23,798 nucleotides of DNA, from contig CAZXTD010000058.1 in NCBI GenBank assembly GCA_964643575.1, forward strand, positions 1-23,798, written 5' to 3'. A program made the position numbers and the translations under genes. Shown piece by piece: positions 14,923 through 23,798 of the stretch. The DNA comes from Glaciecola sp964643575. GTDB taxonomy: Bacteria > Pseudomonadota > Gammaproteobacteria > Enterobacterales > Alteromonadaceae. The notes under the pieces are model-generated. The model was not told where the DNA came from and made no database searches. It saw nothing but the letters and a program-made list of their open reading frames with translations. Position 1 is the stretch's first letter, and the number at the start of each line of letters is the position of its first letter.

Positions 14923-16215
14923 TTACACACCAAAAATAAAGCGCAAAAGATAGAAGATTATCACGGAGAACAACGCACCCGCAGGCAGTGTGATTACCCA
15001 TGACGACACAATACTTTTAATTGTTTTGCCGTTCAATGCCGCTATCCCTTGGGCTAAACCCACACCCAATACCGCGCCCACAAGGGTTTGCGTTGTAGAG
15101 ATTGGCAAACCCGTGCCTGAGGCTATAAGCACCGTTGTTGCAGCGGCTAACTCTGCAGCAAAACCTCGGCTTGGCGTTAAGTGAGTAATGCCTTGGCCAA
15201 TAGTTTTCATGACTCGGTGACCGAATAAAGCCAAGCCCATGACAATACCAAAACCGCCCAAAGGCAGTATCCACCAAGCAAGTGGCGCATTGTCTAATAT
15301 TTGCCCCTCATTCGAGACAACGCTAACTACCGCCGCCAATGGCCCAATCGCGTTCGCGACATCATTAGAACCATGAGCAAAGGCCATACAGCATGCCGTT
15401 AAAACCATGAGTACAGCAAACACACGTTCAACGCTAATGTTTTGCTCTTCAAGACTTATGTTGTTAATGGCTTCCTCGCTATGCAACATTTTACGACTAA
15501 GGCGTTTAACCAAAACCGCACCAATAATCGCCGTTATTACGCCAATGCCCACAGCTAGCAAAATGCCTTCAACAAAAGGTAAGCCCAAACCAACATGCTT
15601 TAAGCCTTTTTTAATGGTTACCAGCGACATAATAAAGCCAGCAAGCCCCATATAAAGAGGGATATACCTAACCGCAGCAATAAGCGGGTGTTTGCGATCA
15701 AGAATCAGTTTTTTTGCCGACAAGAAAATACCAACAGCGATAAGACCAGAGATGGCGGGAGTGACAACCCAACTACCAACGATGCCGCCAATTTTACCCC
15801 ATTCAACCGCTTCGCTACTTACGCCAACAGCAGTAAAACCCACTATCGCGCCAATAATACTGTGCGTGGTAGAAACAGGCCAGCCCTTGTATGAGGCAAT
15901 GATTAGCCACAATCCAGCGGCAAATAAAGAAGAAATCATCCCTAATACAAGCAGCTCAGGGATATCTACAAAATAGTCTGCATCGATAATGCCTTTGCGA
16001 ATAGTCGCGGTGACTTCGCCGCCCGCAAGATAGGCGCCGGCAAACTCAAACACCATTGCAATAAGAATAGCTTGTTTAAGCGTGATCGCTTTTGCGCCAA
16101 CAGAGGTTCCCATAGCATTTGCTACGTCGTTAGCACCAATACCCCAGGCCATAATAAAGCCGACTACAGCCGCTAAAACAACTAATATGAGGCCGTAATT
16201 TTGAATTAAATCCAT
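14923..16215 (-). CDS. pit: Inorganic phosphate transporter, PiT family
   Basis: Low-affinity, ion-coupled phosphate symporter of the inner membrane. It has two copies of the family signature, GIGANDVANAMGTSVGAKA near residue 26 and GSNDVANAIGPLAA near residue 287, and two PVSTTHSI / PISTTQTL repeats, with about ten or more hydrophobic segments. The ATG at 16215 (430 aa) is preferred over a TTG at 16230, as it leads directly into the first membrane segment, although neither has a clear ribosome site. It follows phoU at about 200 nt, and a Pho-box-like array lies in that gap, so its expression may respond to phosphate. Confidence 0.95.
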   Translation of the reverse strand: MDLIQNYGLILVVLAAVVGFIMAWGIGANDVANAMGTSVGAKAITLKQAILIAMVFEFAGAYLAGGEVTATIRKGIIDADYFVDIPELLVLGMISSLFAAGLWLIIASYKGWPVSTTHSIIGAIVGFTAVGVSSEAVEWGKIGGIVGSWVVTPAISGLIAVGIFLSAKKLILDRKHPLIAAVRYIPLYMGLAGFIMSLVTIKKGLKHVGLGLPFVEGILLAVGIGVITAIIGAVLVKRLSRKMLHSEEAINNISLEEQNISVERVFAVLMVLTACCMAFAHGSNDVANAIGPLAAVVSVVSNEGQILDNAPLAWWILPLGGFGIVMGLALFGHRVMKTIGQGITHLTPSRGFAAELAAATTVLIASGTGLPISTTQTLVGAVLGVGLAQGIAALNGKTIKSIVSSWVITLPAGALFSVIIFYLLRFIFGV

Positions 16216-16359
16216 GTGAAACACGAACAACTTGTTTTAAAAAGTGTGGTCGAATATAAAGACTAATTGGACAGATCGCAACCGAAAAAACGGCGATTAA
16301 CCCATATCGAGACTAATCGCGACAAGTTTTAACAAAGGCTGTTCAAAAGCCAAACATTT

Positions 16360-16388
16360 ATGACAAATTTATTGCACTTTTGTGACAG
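16360..16388 (-). promoter_or_regulatory. Candidate Pho box upstream of pit
   Basis: On the minus strand three 7-mers repeat every 11 bp: CTGTCAC (perfect), GTGCAAT (four of seven) and TTGTCAT (six of seven to CTGTCAT). The PhoB consensus is a direct repeat of CTGTCAT-like units with an 11-bp period. The site lies about 145 nt before the pit ATG and 32 nt beyond the phoU stop, so pit is the only sensible target. Confidence 0.45.
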
Positions 16389-16419
16389 CTGCTGCATATA
16401 TTTTAGCAAGTTGGTGACA

Positions 16420-17133
16420 TCACTTGAGCAATTTTTTAACTGTCTTTTTCATTAAGGTGCTATTAAGGTCACGTCCATAAGTGAGATAAATTACGTATTC
16501 GCAAATATTCTTACAACGGTCACCAATTCGTTCAAACGACCTAATTGCCCACAAAATATCCAACCATAGGTTGATCTCATCTGGCGATTTTTGTATTTCG
16601 GTGGCTGTTTGTTCAAGTACTTTTTTGTACAGCCTGTCTATTTCTGTATCTTGTTGATAGGCAAGCACAGCGGCTTTGTCGTCTTGACGAGCAAATGCGT
16701 CAAAGGTTGCACGCATCATGGCTACGTTGCGGTTGCCAATATCCATCATGCCGGCAAGTACTATTTCGGAGGTGGGGATTTGGTTTTTTGTTACCAGCTT
16801 AGCAACGCGAGCAACCTCGTCGCCCATGCGTTCAAGGTCGGTGGCTGTTTTAGACACCGTCATGACCAAGCGTAAATCCCCTGCTGTAGGATTTCGCTTT
16901 GCAATAATACGCATGCATTCTTGCTCAACTTGCGACTCCATCGAATCGACTCGCGAGTCATTTAAGGCAACGCGCTCTGCTAAACTAGGGGCCTTTTCTT
17001 TGAGCGCAACTAAGGTATTTACCAGTTGTTGCTCGATAACTCCGCCCATCGTTAATACGGAGTGCTTGAGGTTTTCTAACTCTTGATTGTATTTTGCCGA
17101 AATGTGCGTATTAAGCTGTATATGACGACGCAT
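16420..17133 (-). CDS. phoU: Phosphate signalling protein PhoU
   Basis: Cytoplasmic helical protein that links the Pst transporter to the PhoR-PhoB sensor system and restrains phosphate uptake. At 237 aa it shows two PhoU three-helix repeats: the first carries ATDLERMGDEVARVAK (about 112-127) and the second IRSFERIGDRCKNICEYV (about 195-212). These E-R-x-G-D cores are the metal-binding signature. An AAGGTGA site lies about nine bases before the ATG. It follows pstB by 29 nt as the last gene of pstCAB-phoU. Confidence 0.96.
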   Translation of the reverse strand: MRRHIQLNTHISAKYNQELENLKHSVLTMGGVIEQQLVNTLVALKEKAPSLAERVALNDSRVDSMESQVEQECMRIIAKRNPTAGDLRLVMTVSKTATDLERMGDEVARVAKLVTKNQIPTSEIVLAGMMDIGNRNVAMMRATFDAFARQDDKAAVLAYQQDTEIDRLYKKVLEQTATEIQKSPDEINLWLDILWAIRSFERIGDRCKNICEYVIYLTYGRDLNSTLMKKTVKKLLK

Positions 17134-17162
17134 GGACTAATTCACCTTACCTAATAAAGTCA

Positions 17163-17969
17163 TTAGCCGTACCTGCCGGTTATATAGTCTTCTGTTTGCT
17201 GCTTATTGGGCATGGTAAATAAGGCGTCGCTATCAGAGTATTCAATCAGTTCGCCCATATGTATGAACGCGGCATAATCTGACACTCGTGCCGCTTGTTG
17301 CATATTGTGGGTTACGATAACAAGCGTACATGTTTTTTTTAGCTCTATAATAAGCTCTTCAATATACAGCGTTGTTAGTGGGTCAAGCGCTGAGGTAGGC
17401 TCGTCTAACAAGAGTATTTCAGGCTCCAGTGCCAACGCGCGCGCAATCATAAGGCGCTGCTGTTGTCCGCCTGACAAGGTGAGGGCCGAATCGAACAAAC
17501 GGTCTCTGACCTCTTCCCATAATGCGCATCGCCTAAGGGCTTTTTCGACTCTATCATCTAACTTTCTGCGGTTTTTTTCGCCCTGAATACGCAAGCCAAA
17601 ACTCACATTATCGTAAATACTCATAGGAAATGGATTTGGCCGCTGAAACACCATGCCTATCTGGGTGCGCAAACGAGATACTTGCTCACGTTTATCGTAA
17701 ATATTACGGTCGTTTATCCATACTTCACCAGATATTTCATGTGACGCTATAAATTCGTTCATGCGGTTAAAACTATTTAACAAGGTGGTTTTACCGCAGC
17801 CCGACTGACCAATTAAGGCGGTAATTTTTTGCTTAGGAATGCGCATACTAATATTTTTAAGCACGGGCTTATTATTCAGCCTCACATTCAAGTCGCGGAC
17901 TTCAATACTCGTCTGAGAGCCTGAGAACTCCTCAACAGACAAAATATCACGTTCGAATAGTTTAAACAT
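17163..17969 (-). CDS. pstB: Phosphate ABC transporter ATP-binding protein PstB
   Basis: ATPase that energises high-affinity phosphate import through PstC-PstA. All ABC motifs are present: Walker A GQSGCGKTT, the Q-loop at VFQRPNPFP (a PstB hallmark), the signature LSGGQQQRL, Walker B LLLDEPTSALDP and the switch His in THNMQQAARVSD. The ATG at 17969 (268 aa) is chosen; the frame is open upstream to 18044, but that part only overlaps the end of pstA. The gap to the pstA stop is four bases and no strong ribosome site is visible, so translational coupling is likely. Confidence 0.95.
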   Translation of the reverse strand: MFKLFERDILSVEEFSGSQTSIEVRDLNVRLNNKPVLKNISMRIPKQKITALIGQSGCGKTTLLNSFNRMNEFIASHEISGEVWINDRNIYDKREQVSRLRTQIGMVFQRPNPFPMSIYDNVSFGLRIQGEKNRRKLDDRVEKALRRCALWEEVRDRLFDSALTLSGGQQQRLMIARALALEPEILLLDEPTSALDPLTTLYIEELIIELKKTCTLVIVTHNMQQAARVSDYAAFIHMGELIEYSDSDALFTMPNKQQTEDYITGRYG

Positions 17970-17973
17970 TTGC

Positions 17974-19587
17974 TTATAGTCGCTCGTATTTATTGCGCAA
18001 TCGTTTGCGTAAAACGATGGCTGAATAATTAAGTAAAAGTACAATGATTAATAGCATCATACAAGTCGCAAACATCAAAGATGACACTTGCGATTCGGTT
18101 TGATTATGAAATGCGCCGTCGTAAACAAATACGCCCAAGTGCATAAACTGGCGTTCTAGATGCACAAACGGAAACTCTCCGTCAATAGGTAAAGTAGGCG
18201 CAAACTTAACCGCTCCTACTAGTATAAGCGGAGCAACCTCACCTGCTGCGCGTGCAATCGCCAAAATAACCCCCGTTAAAATACCCGGGCTTGCCATGGG
18301 CAAAACGACTCGCGTGATAGTTTCAAACTTAGTGGCTCCTAAAGCAAGTGCCCCCGCGCGCAAGTTTTTAGGCACGCGCGATAAGCCTTCTTCGGTGGCA
18401 ACGATAACAACTGGCAGCGTGAGTATACCCATTGTTAATGAGGCCCATAACAAGCCTGGGGCACCAAAGGTCGGTGATGGTAGCTTGTCGGAATACAACA
18501 AACTATCGATAGAGCCGCCTAAACCGTAAACAAAAAAACCTAGGCCAAATACACCGTAAACAACAGAAGGCACAGCAGCCATATTGCTTACACAAATACG
18601 GATAACCGTCGTAGATTTAGAGCGCGGCGCGTACTCATGTAAATAGACCGCTGCAATTGCCCCAAACGGCGTTACCACTACCGCCATTAATATCACCATA
18701 AGCAGCGTACCGAATATGGCAGGAAATACGCCTCCGCTAGTTCCCGCTTGCTTCGGGAAATCAGTCAAAAAAACATACAGTTGATTGAGGGTAAAGGCGG
18801 CTGAGTCCCAAGAACTCAGTTTATTTGGCTGGTAGATATCCTGAATATCAATAATAGCGATACTTAATGATTTATCGTTTGCCAATAGCAAGTTAACTCG
18901 GTAATTATCAATTTGTTCACGAATGCTAGTTGCATGGCTTTGCCACTGTTCAAAAGACAACAGCGCTCGTTGATAAACTGGCGTATCGACTGCAACATTT
19001 TTGCGTCTGAGGTCATCTATTTGGCGGTGTAAAGGCTCCAGCTTAGTGATTTGAATATCGTTTAAATCTCGGCTTAATGCCTCCACAAGAATTCGAGCTT
19101 GTTCAAATTTTACGAGCCGATCAAACAAACTGGCATCACTTTGTAGGCTTACAAATTCGCCAATATGTTTTTTACCCGATACCGTATTAACCACATACAG
19201 ATGATTAGCCGGTGTCACCACCAAGCGCGGAATATTATCATCACTGCCTGAATATTGTTTGCTAAGCTTTTGATTGAGCGTCGCATTTAAAGAAGCGGCA
19301 GAGTCGTGGCTAAGTAGATACTCTATTGTGTAGTTATTATTGGTACTTAGCTCAAACTCTGAAGCTGGATTTGAATCAAAATAAGTGGTTACCTGATAGG
19401 TCGACATGGGCAGAAAATAACGGCTGCCTTGTATCGCAACAAATAAAAATATCCCTAGCAGGGATAAAAGCATAGTGGCGCATGCCGCCATTACCACCAT
19501 TTCCATTAACGACTGCTGCAACTTAATCCGCTTATCGAGTGTAAAACGTTGTTTGAAAGCGTTAATGGCAGGTGCATTAAAAAGCAT
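17974..19587 (-). CDS. pstA: Phosphate ABC transporter permease PstA, long form
   Basis: Inner-membrane permease half of the Pst transporter. At 537 aa it is nearly twice the E. coli length. One membrane segment (about 28-52) is followed by a periplasmic insertion (about 55-283) that includes a helical, probably coiled-coil stretch (145-225), then the canonical permease (about 287-537). The ABC-contacting EAA loop EEGLSRVPKNLRAGALALGATKFE is near residue 400 and the family segment AIARAAGEVAPLILVGAV near 443. Long PstA proteins are also known in Pseudomonas. The ATG overlaps the pstC stop (TAATG) and the stop is four bases from pstB. Confidence 0.95.
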   Translation of the reverse strand: MLFNAPAINAFKQRFTLDKRIKLQQSLMEMVVMAACATMLLSLLGIFLFVAIQGSRYFLPMSTYQVTTYFDSNPASEFELSTNNNYTIEYLLSHDSAASLNATLNQKLSKQYSGSDDNIPRLVVTPANHLYVVNTVSGKKHIGEFVSLQSDASLFDRLVKFEQARILVEALSRDLNDIQITKLEPLHRQIDDLRRKNVAVDTPVYQRALLSFEQWQSHATSIREQIDNYRVNLLLANDKSLSIAIIDIQDIYQPNKLSSWDSAAFTLNQLYVFLTDFPKQAGTSGGVFPAIFGTLLMVILMAVVVTPFGAIAAVYLHEYAPRSKSTTVIRICVSNMAAVPSVVYGVFGLGFFVYGLGGSIDSLLYSDKLPSPTFGAPGLLWASLTMGILTLPVVIVATEEGLSRVPKNLRAGALALGATKFETITRVVLPMASPGILTGVILAIARAAGEVAPLILVGAVKFAPTLPIDGEFPFVHLERQFMHLGVFVYDGAFHNQTESQVSSLMFATCMMLLIIVLLLNYSAIVLRKRLRNKYERL

Positions 19588-21914
19588 TACACTTCACTCC
19601 CTTTACGCATATTACGCTTTAAAAGAGCGGCGATCGTGTTAATGACAAAAGTAAACACAAAGAGTATTGCGGCAGTTAAAAACAAAATATAGTAGAGGGT
19701 ACTTTCGAGCTGTGCCTCTTGTAGTTCGATAGCCAAATTTGACGTGAGTGTGCGTAAGCCTGAAAACAAGTCCCAATTGGCGATGGGCGTATTCCCGGTT
19801 ACCATTAATACAATCATGGTTTCACCAAACGCGCGGCCAAAGCCCAGCATCACCGCCGATATAATACTCGGGAACGCCACCACCAAAACCACTTTGGTCA
19901 ATGTCTGAATTGGCGTAGCCCCCAATGCAAACGAGGCCTGTTTAACGCCGTCAGGAACCTCAGATAAGGCATCGTCAATAAGCGTGTAAATTGTGGGTGA
20001 AATAGCAATACCTAGCGCAAGTGACACCACCACAGCGGTTTTAGAAAGCGTCAGATTAGTAATACTGCTCACGACAGTTGTGTCGTTAAATACATTTGCG
20101 CCGTCGCTAAATAATAAACCGAGCAATACTACCGTTGCCACTGCAGCGATTATTAGCAAAGCATTAATCAAAAACGGCTTATTCGCCCATTGAGTATGAG
20201 CTACTTTTGCATGCACCACACTGTGTAACACAGAGAAAACCACAATAACAAAAGGTAGTAGCATGATAATAAAAAAGATAGAGAGTAAATGCTGCTCAGC
20301 AAAAGGCGCTAACCATACCGCTGCAATAAATCCAATAATGACTGAGGGAATTGCCTCTAGCATTTCGATACTGGGTTTAATGCGGTTTCTGACCTTCGGG
20401 GAGGCAAAGTAGGCGGTATAAATCGCCCCGCCTAAAGCCAAAGGCACGGCAACAATGAGCGCAAGCAAAGAGGCTTTGAGGCTTCCCATTAGCAAAGGAA
20501 CAACACTAAATTTGGGAGACTGCTCGCTTGAGGCGACTGAGGTTTGCCATACATACGCAGGGTCTGGATAGCCTGAATAATGATTTTTACCAAACAAAAC
20601 ATCGAGACTCGTAAACCCTTGCAAGTTATCAACTTGGTAAAGGCTAAAACGTTTATCGTGTTTAAGAAACAGTTCAGAACGTATATATGCAGCATCAAAG
20701 CTTAACGATAGGCTGGTGTCTTCAAAAATTTCGCCGGTCACCGAATTAAGGAGGCTTGCCAAACCATTACTTTGAATAAGCAACAACATGTTGTGCACAT
20801 TATCAAACACCATGAGGACAGCAGCTCTGGCTTGTTGAATGCCTTGTTCGTTTTGTTCAATTTCAGGCAGAGTTACAGTATATGCTTCCCTCAACAAAAA
20901 CTGCCCATTTTGATTGAGCAGCAAAAATTTATGTAAAGTTTGATCTTTGGTAAGCACCATTACATCGAGCTGGTTATTGGAAACAACTAGCGCTTCAATC
21001 TCATGAGCAAAAGAGATGTTTTGTGCCAGCTCAAAATACTTGTCTAACAAGCGCAGTTCTTGCTTGTTTGTGTCCGCCACCTGCAACCATACCTTGCGTT
21101 TTAATACCGCTTCTAGCATGGGTGACTTTGGCAAAGCATGCACAGTTATTGGCGCTAAACTACCAAGGGCGTGCTCAATAACATGGATATTATCTGATTG
21201 GCCATCTGCTTGGGCTTCAGTGCTTTGGAGATTATTTGACTTGTATTGGGATGTATCTCGGGCAAGGGCAAGCGCTCCGTTATCAAACCGACTGCGCCAT
21301 TGTGATTGCCATTGCTTTAGGTTTTGCTCGCTTAGGTTTTCAGAGAATATTTCAGGCTCATTAAAATGCATCTCCTGGGGCAGTAAAAAAGAACCTTGTA
21401 GAGCAAGCTCAATATCATTTTTTACGCCATCAATGTTTAAGGCCAATTCAAATATCTCAAGGCGCCCTTGTTGGCCAACAAAAGCAAGAATATTACGCTG
21501 TGGACCAAGCAAAGCGATGGGTCGTTTACTGCAGTCAGGAGCAAAAGTTTTGTTAGTTTGATTAATTACGGTGCCGGTTGTATTTTTGCCGATTGCTTGT
21601 TTAGCAAGAGAGTCAACGCGCAGTGAGCAGTTTGAATATGTCACCGAGTACCAAATATTTTGCAACTGCGTCATACCAAGATAAACACTATCATTTTGAT
21701 CGGAAGATAACGATCTCTTAAAGTCATCAGATGCTACACTATATTTAAAATTAAGCGCCGGCGACTGAACCAAAGGAAGTGCATTACCGAACACGTGCAA
21801 TATTAAGGTAACAAAGGTCGCTAATACTAGGATACCAAACACCGTAACGAAACGGCTGAAAAAGAAATCCCAGCGTAGTCTCTTTACTTCGATTCTACTT
21901 ATTTTGCTTTTCAT
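19587..21914 (-). CDS. pstC: Phosphate ABC transporter permease PstC, long form
   Basis: Partner permease of PstA, 775 aa compared with about 320 in E. coli. One membrane segment (about 21-44) precedes a large periplasmic region (about 46-465) rich in short beta-strand-like repeats, which may be a propeller-type domain. It contains only two cysteines (96 and 128), a possible disulfide. The permease proper is about 470-775, with the EAA loop SEVPDGVKQASFALGATPIQ and GFGRAFGETMIVLMVTGN. Long PstC proteins also occur in Pseudomonas. It is the first gene of the operon; no pstS precedes it. No good Shine-Dalgarno site is visible before the ATG. Confidence 0.94.
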   Translation of the reverse strand: MKSKISRIEVKRLRWDFFFSRFVTVFGILVLATFVTLILHVFGNALPLVQSPALNFKYSVASDDFKRSLSSDQNDSVYLGMTQLQNIWYSVTYSNCSLRVDSLAKQAIGKNTTGTVINQTNKTFAPDCSKRPIALLGPQRNILAFVGQQGRLEIFELALNIDGVKNDIELALQGSFLLPQEMHFNEPEIFSENLSEQNLKQWQSQWRSRFDNGALALARDTSQYKSNNLQSTEAQADGQSDNIHVIEHALGSLAPITVHALPKSPMLEAVLKRKVWLQVADTNKQELRLLDKYFELAQNISFAHEIEALVVSNNQLDVMVLTKDQTLHKFLLLNQNGQFLLREAYTVTLPEIEQNEQGIQQARAAVLMVFDNVHNMLLLIQSNGLASLLNSVTGEIFEDTSLSLSFDAAYIRSELFLKHDKRFSLYQVDNLQGFTSLDVLFGKNHYSGYPDPAYVWQTSVASSEQSPKFSVVPLLMGSLKASLLALIVAVPLALGGAIYTAYFASPKVRNRIKPSIEMLEAIPSVIIGFIAAVWLAPFAEQHLLSIFFIIMLLPFVIVVFSVLHSVVHAKVAHTQWANKPFLINALLIIAAVATVVLLGLLFSDGANVFNDTTVVSSITNLTLSKTAVVVSLALGIAISPTIYTLIDDALSEVPDGVKQASFALGATPIQTLTKVVLVVAFPSIISAVMLGFGRAFGETMIVLMVTGNTPIANWDLFSGLRTLTSNLAIELQEAQLESTLYYILFLTAAILFVFTFVINTIAALLKRNMRKGSEV

Positions 21915-22109
21915 TTCAGTGATATAGTATTAAATTCGTGAATGGTGGGTTTCGCTATCGATTTGTATTATTAAACAATCCAGAGACTACGCTCGGCTTG
22001 ACAGTGAATAATAATGCCTAATATTGATCTAATATAAAAAAAGAATGGCTTAATTACATCGATAATAAACACTTACCTATCGACAAATCAACTAAAAGGT
22101 AGAAAGAAT
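21915..22109. other. Divergent control region of pstC and gcvR
   Basis: This 195-bp gap must hold promoters for both directions. On plus there is a perfect -35 TTGACA (21998-22003), but the best -10, TAATAT (22019-22024), is only 15 bp away, so the gcvR promoter is tentative. On minus only an isolated CTGTCAA is found, without a partner 11 bp away, so a Pho box for pstC is not supported. The heptamer CTATCGA occurs twice on plus (at 21954 and 22078). Confidence 0.4.
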
Positions 22110-22619
22110 ATGCAAGCAATGGTACTCACAATTATCGGCAAAGACCAACCAGGAATAGTGGATGACCTTGCAAAAGCAGTCGCTACTGCTAACGGAAATT
22201 GGCTACGTAGCAGTTTTTGCCAATTATCGGGACACTTTGCAGGCTTTGTCGAAATCATCTTACCCAAAGACAATCACAATCAGTTAGTCGCAGACTGCCA
22301 TGCTTTATCGAGTTTACAAATTACCCTCGTACCTGCTCATCAAAATGATGATCAAACTCAAAACAGCAAACAAATTTTGCTTAAAGTCACAGGCAACGAC
22401 CGCGCAGGTATTATTAAGGATGTCACTGGCGCTTTAAAGAGTTTTGATATTAACATTGTCGAATTACAAACCTCATGCGAGGGCGCGCCCAATTGGGGTA
22501 GCCCTTTGTTTACGGCTAATATTGGCATACAAACCGCTGATGACTTTGAAACTAGCAAGCTAAAATCGGCAATTGAAGATATTGCCGATGACCTTATAGT
22601 GGACCTTAGCCAAAAATGA
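22110..22619 (+). CDS. gcvR: Glycine cleavage system regulator GcvR-like ACT protein
   Basis: Small cytoplasmic protein of two ACT domains. In E. coli GcvR binds GcvA and represses the glycine cleavage operon, with glycine as effector. The first ACT domain (about 3-85) opens MVLTIIGKDQPGIVDDLAKAV and the second (about 90-165) has LKVTGNDRAGIIKDVTGAL; the D-x-x-G-I ligand loops are kept in both. At 169 aa it is slightly shorter than E. coli GcvR. It lies 71 nt before ppk in the same direction, and the two may be cotranscribed. A related ACT regulator of other function cannot be ruled out. Confidence 0.85.
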   Translation: MQAMVLTIIGKDQPGIVDDLAKAVATANGNWLRSSFCQLSGHFAGFVEIILPKDNHNQLVADCHALSSLQITLVPAHQNDDQTQNSKQILLKVTGNDRAGIIKDVTGALKSFDINIVELQTSCEGAPNWGSPLFTANIGIQTADDFETSKLKSAIEDIADDLIVDLSQK

Positions 22620-22690
22620 GTACCGTAAACTAACGAGCCACATTAATCTAACAAGAAACAATTTAAAAAGTAATAGGAAAGCCATTATTC

Positions 22691-23798
22691 ATGAGTGCTT
22701 TATATTTTCCGAAAGAAATAAGCTGGTTAGCCTTTAACGAACGTGTTTTACAAGAAGCTGAAGATAGCAACACTCCGCTAATCGAACGTATTCGCTTTTT
22801 AGGTATTTACAGCAATAATTTAGATGAGTTTTATCGCGTCAGAGTTGCCGATGTTAAGCGCTTAATCACGATTAACCAAAACCAAGAACAAGAAGAAGAA
22901 GCCGAACGTTTAATGCAATTGCTTAAACGCATTCAATTGAAAGTTGCAGGACTATCCAAAAAGTTTGACCGTGCACATAGGCAAATTACTAAAGAGCTTC
23001 AGCGTTACAACATCCATATTCTTAACTACACCCAGTTAAGCCCTGAGCAAACCCTTTGGGTGCAAAACTTTTTTCGCAATAAGGTTCTGTTACACGTTGC
23101 CCCTATATTACTCGACAACAAGGTACAGCTTATAAAACGCTTAAACGATAGCTCCGTGTATTTAGACGTGGCCTTGTATCGACCTGGGCGTAACACAAAG
23201 TATGCGGTAGTAGAAATCCCCACAGGCTCTATGAGTCGTTTTGTTGTTTTGCCGCCGGAAAAAACTAAAGCCAAAAAACAAATCATTCTGCTTGATGACG
23301 TGATCAAGCTTTGCATTCATGAAATTTTTAGAGGCTTTATTCGCTTTGAAACCGCAGAGGCCTACTCCTTTAAAATTACGCGAGATGCAGAGTATTCTAT
23401 AAACGACGAAATCGATGAAAGCTACGTAGAAAAAATGTCTGAAGGTATGAAGCAGCGACTTATTGCTGAGCCTGTTCGTATTATTCACGACTACGGTATG
23501 CCAGAAGAAATGATTGGCGACCTGCGCAAACGCTTGCGCATATCGTCGGTAGATACGATTCAATCTGCGGGCCATTATCGCAACTTCAAAGACTTTATCG
23601 GCTTCCCTAACCCAGGGCGAGCTTATTTGGAAAGTTCGAAACTGCCGCTTATACAAAACCGTACCTTTGTTGAGCACGACACCGTGTTTAAGGCTATCGA
23701 TAGCCAAGATATACTGCTGTACTACCCGTATCACGATTTTTTGCACTTTTCCGAGTTTGTGCGCCAAGCGGCATTTGACCCAATGGTCAAACATATCC
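22691..23798 (+). CDS. ppk1: Polyphosphate kinase 1, 5' part (runs off the window)
   Basis: Makes inorganic polyphosphate from ATP, usually at the inner membrane. The visible 369 codons cover the N-terminal domain, head domain and start of the first catalytic domain. PKEISWLAFNERVLQEA at residues 7-23 and LIERIRFLGIYSNNLDEFYRVR shortly after are hallmark PPK1 segments; later VEIPTGSMSRFVVLPPE, FKITRDAEYSI, HYRNFKDFIGFPNPGRA and ILLYYPYHDF follow E. coli Ppk throughout. The catalytic histidines lie beyond the edge. AGGAAAG is about 10 nt before the ATG. Its place across from pstCAB-phoU makes this a phosphate uptake and storage neighbourhood. Confidence 0.96.
   Translation, partial: MSALYFPKEISWLAFNERVLQEAEDSNTPLIERIRFLGIYSNNLDEFYRVRVADVKRLITINQNQEQEEEAERLMQLLKRIQLKVAGLSKKFDRAHRQITKELQRYNIHILNYTQLSPEQTLWVQNFFRNKVLLHVAPILLDNKVQLIKRLNDSSVYLDVALYRPGRNTKYAVVEIPTGSMSRFVVLPPEKTKAKKQIILLDDVIKLCIHEIFRGFIRFETAEAYSFKITRDAEYSINDEIDESYVEKMSEGMKQRLIAEPVRIIHDYGMPEEMIGDLRKRLRISSVDTIQSAGHYRNFKDFIGFPNPGRAYLESSKLPLIQNRTFVEHDTVFKAIDSQDILLYYPYHDFLHFSEFVRQAAFDPMVKHI

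Noticed and set aside
16718..17086. A 122-codon plus-strand ORF opposite phoU
   Set aside because: It lies entirely within phoU, whose protein is fully family-like; a shadow frame.
21016..21561. A 181-codon plus-strand ORF opposite the PstC periplasmic region
   Set aside because: It is cysteine- and serine-rich shadow coding without a ribosome site; the pstC frame is intact and runs through it.
21996..22010. Pho box for pstC
   Set aside because: Only one CTGTCAA is present on the minus strand; the positions 11 bp to either side match poorly.
23162..23794. A 210-codon ORF antisense to ppk
   Set aside because: The plus strand encodes clear PPK1 sequence throughout; the antisense product shows no recognisable family.

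Overview
The window is 23.8 kb of chromosome from a marine-type gammaproteobacterium, most likely in or near Alteromonadales (Alteromonas/Glaciecola-like). This rests on protein-family resemblance, moderate-to-low GC and gene order (mraZ-rsmH-ftsL-ftsI; pstCAB-phoU with very long PstC and PstA; gcvR beside ppk1). No database search was possible. Most genes are on the minus strand; only a dipeptidase, gcvR and ppk are on plus. The left and right edges cut ftsI and ppk respectively. A 10-N assembly gap at 994-1003 breaks the ftsI frame artificially.

Region 1 (1-3453) is the start of the dcw division and cell-wall cluster, read leftward: mraZ, rsmH, ftsL, ftsI, overlapping or abutting. A candidate sigma-70 promoter and three 10-bp-spaced MraZ boxes lie upstream. 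Region 2 (3454-3815) has no gene but holds a striking composite palindromic repeat: three tandem 22-nt units, paired hairpins, and diverged units in inverted orientation.

Region 3 (3816-8339) is accessory: a divergent peptide deformylase, a SapC-family protein with a clear terminator, an exported M19 dipeptidase lipoprotein, and an exported alpha/beta hydrolase whose ATG directly follows the T-run of a strong terminator. Region 4 (8365-14827) is a probable minus-strand operon: a long FabH-like KAS III, the PrsK histidine kinase, the PrsR sigma-54-dependent regulator and a peroxiredoxin-glutaredoxin hybrid. An OxyR-type regulator lies upstream in the same direction. PrsK/PrsR is the two-component pair associated with exosortase A/PEP-CTERM exopolysaccharide systems, but no exosortase is in the window.

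Region 5 (14923-23798) is for phosphate: pstC-pstA-pstB-phoU followed by a low-affinity PiT transporter, with a Pho-box-like array in front of pit. Across a divergent intergenic region lie gcvR and the 5' part of polyphosphate kinase. No pstS and no phoBR are present. Together these genes would import phosphate by high- and low-affinity routes, signal its status through PhoU, and store it as polyphosphate.
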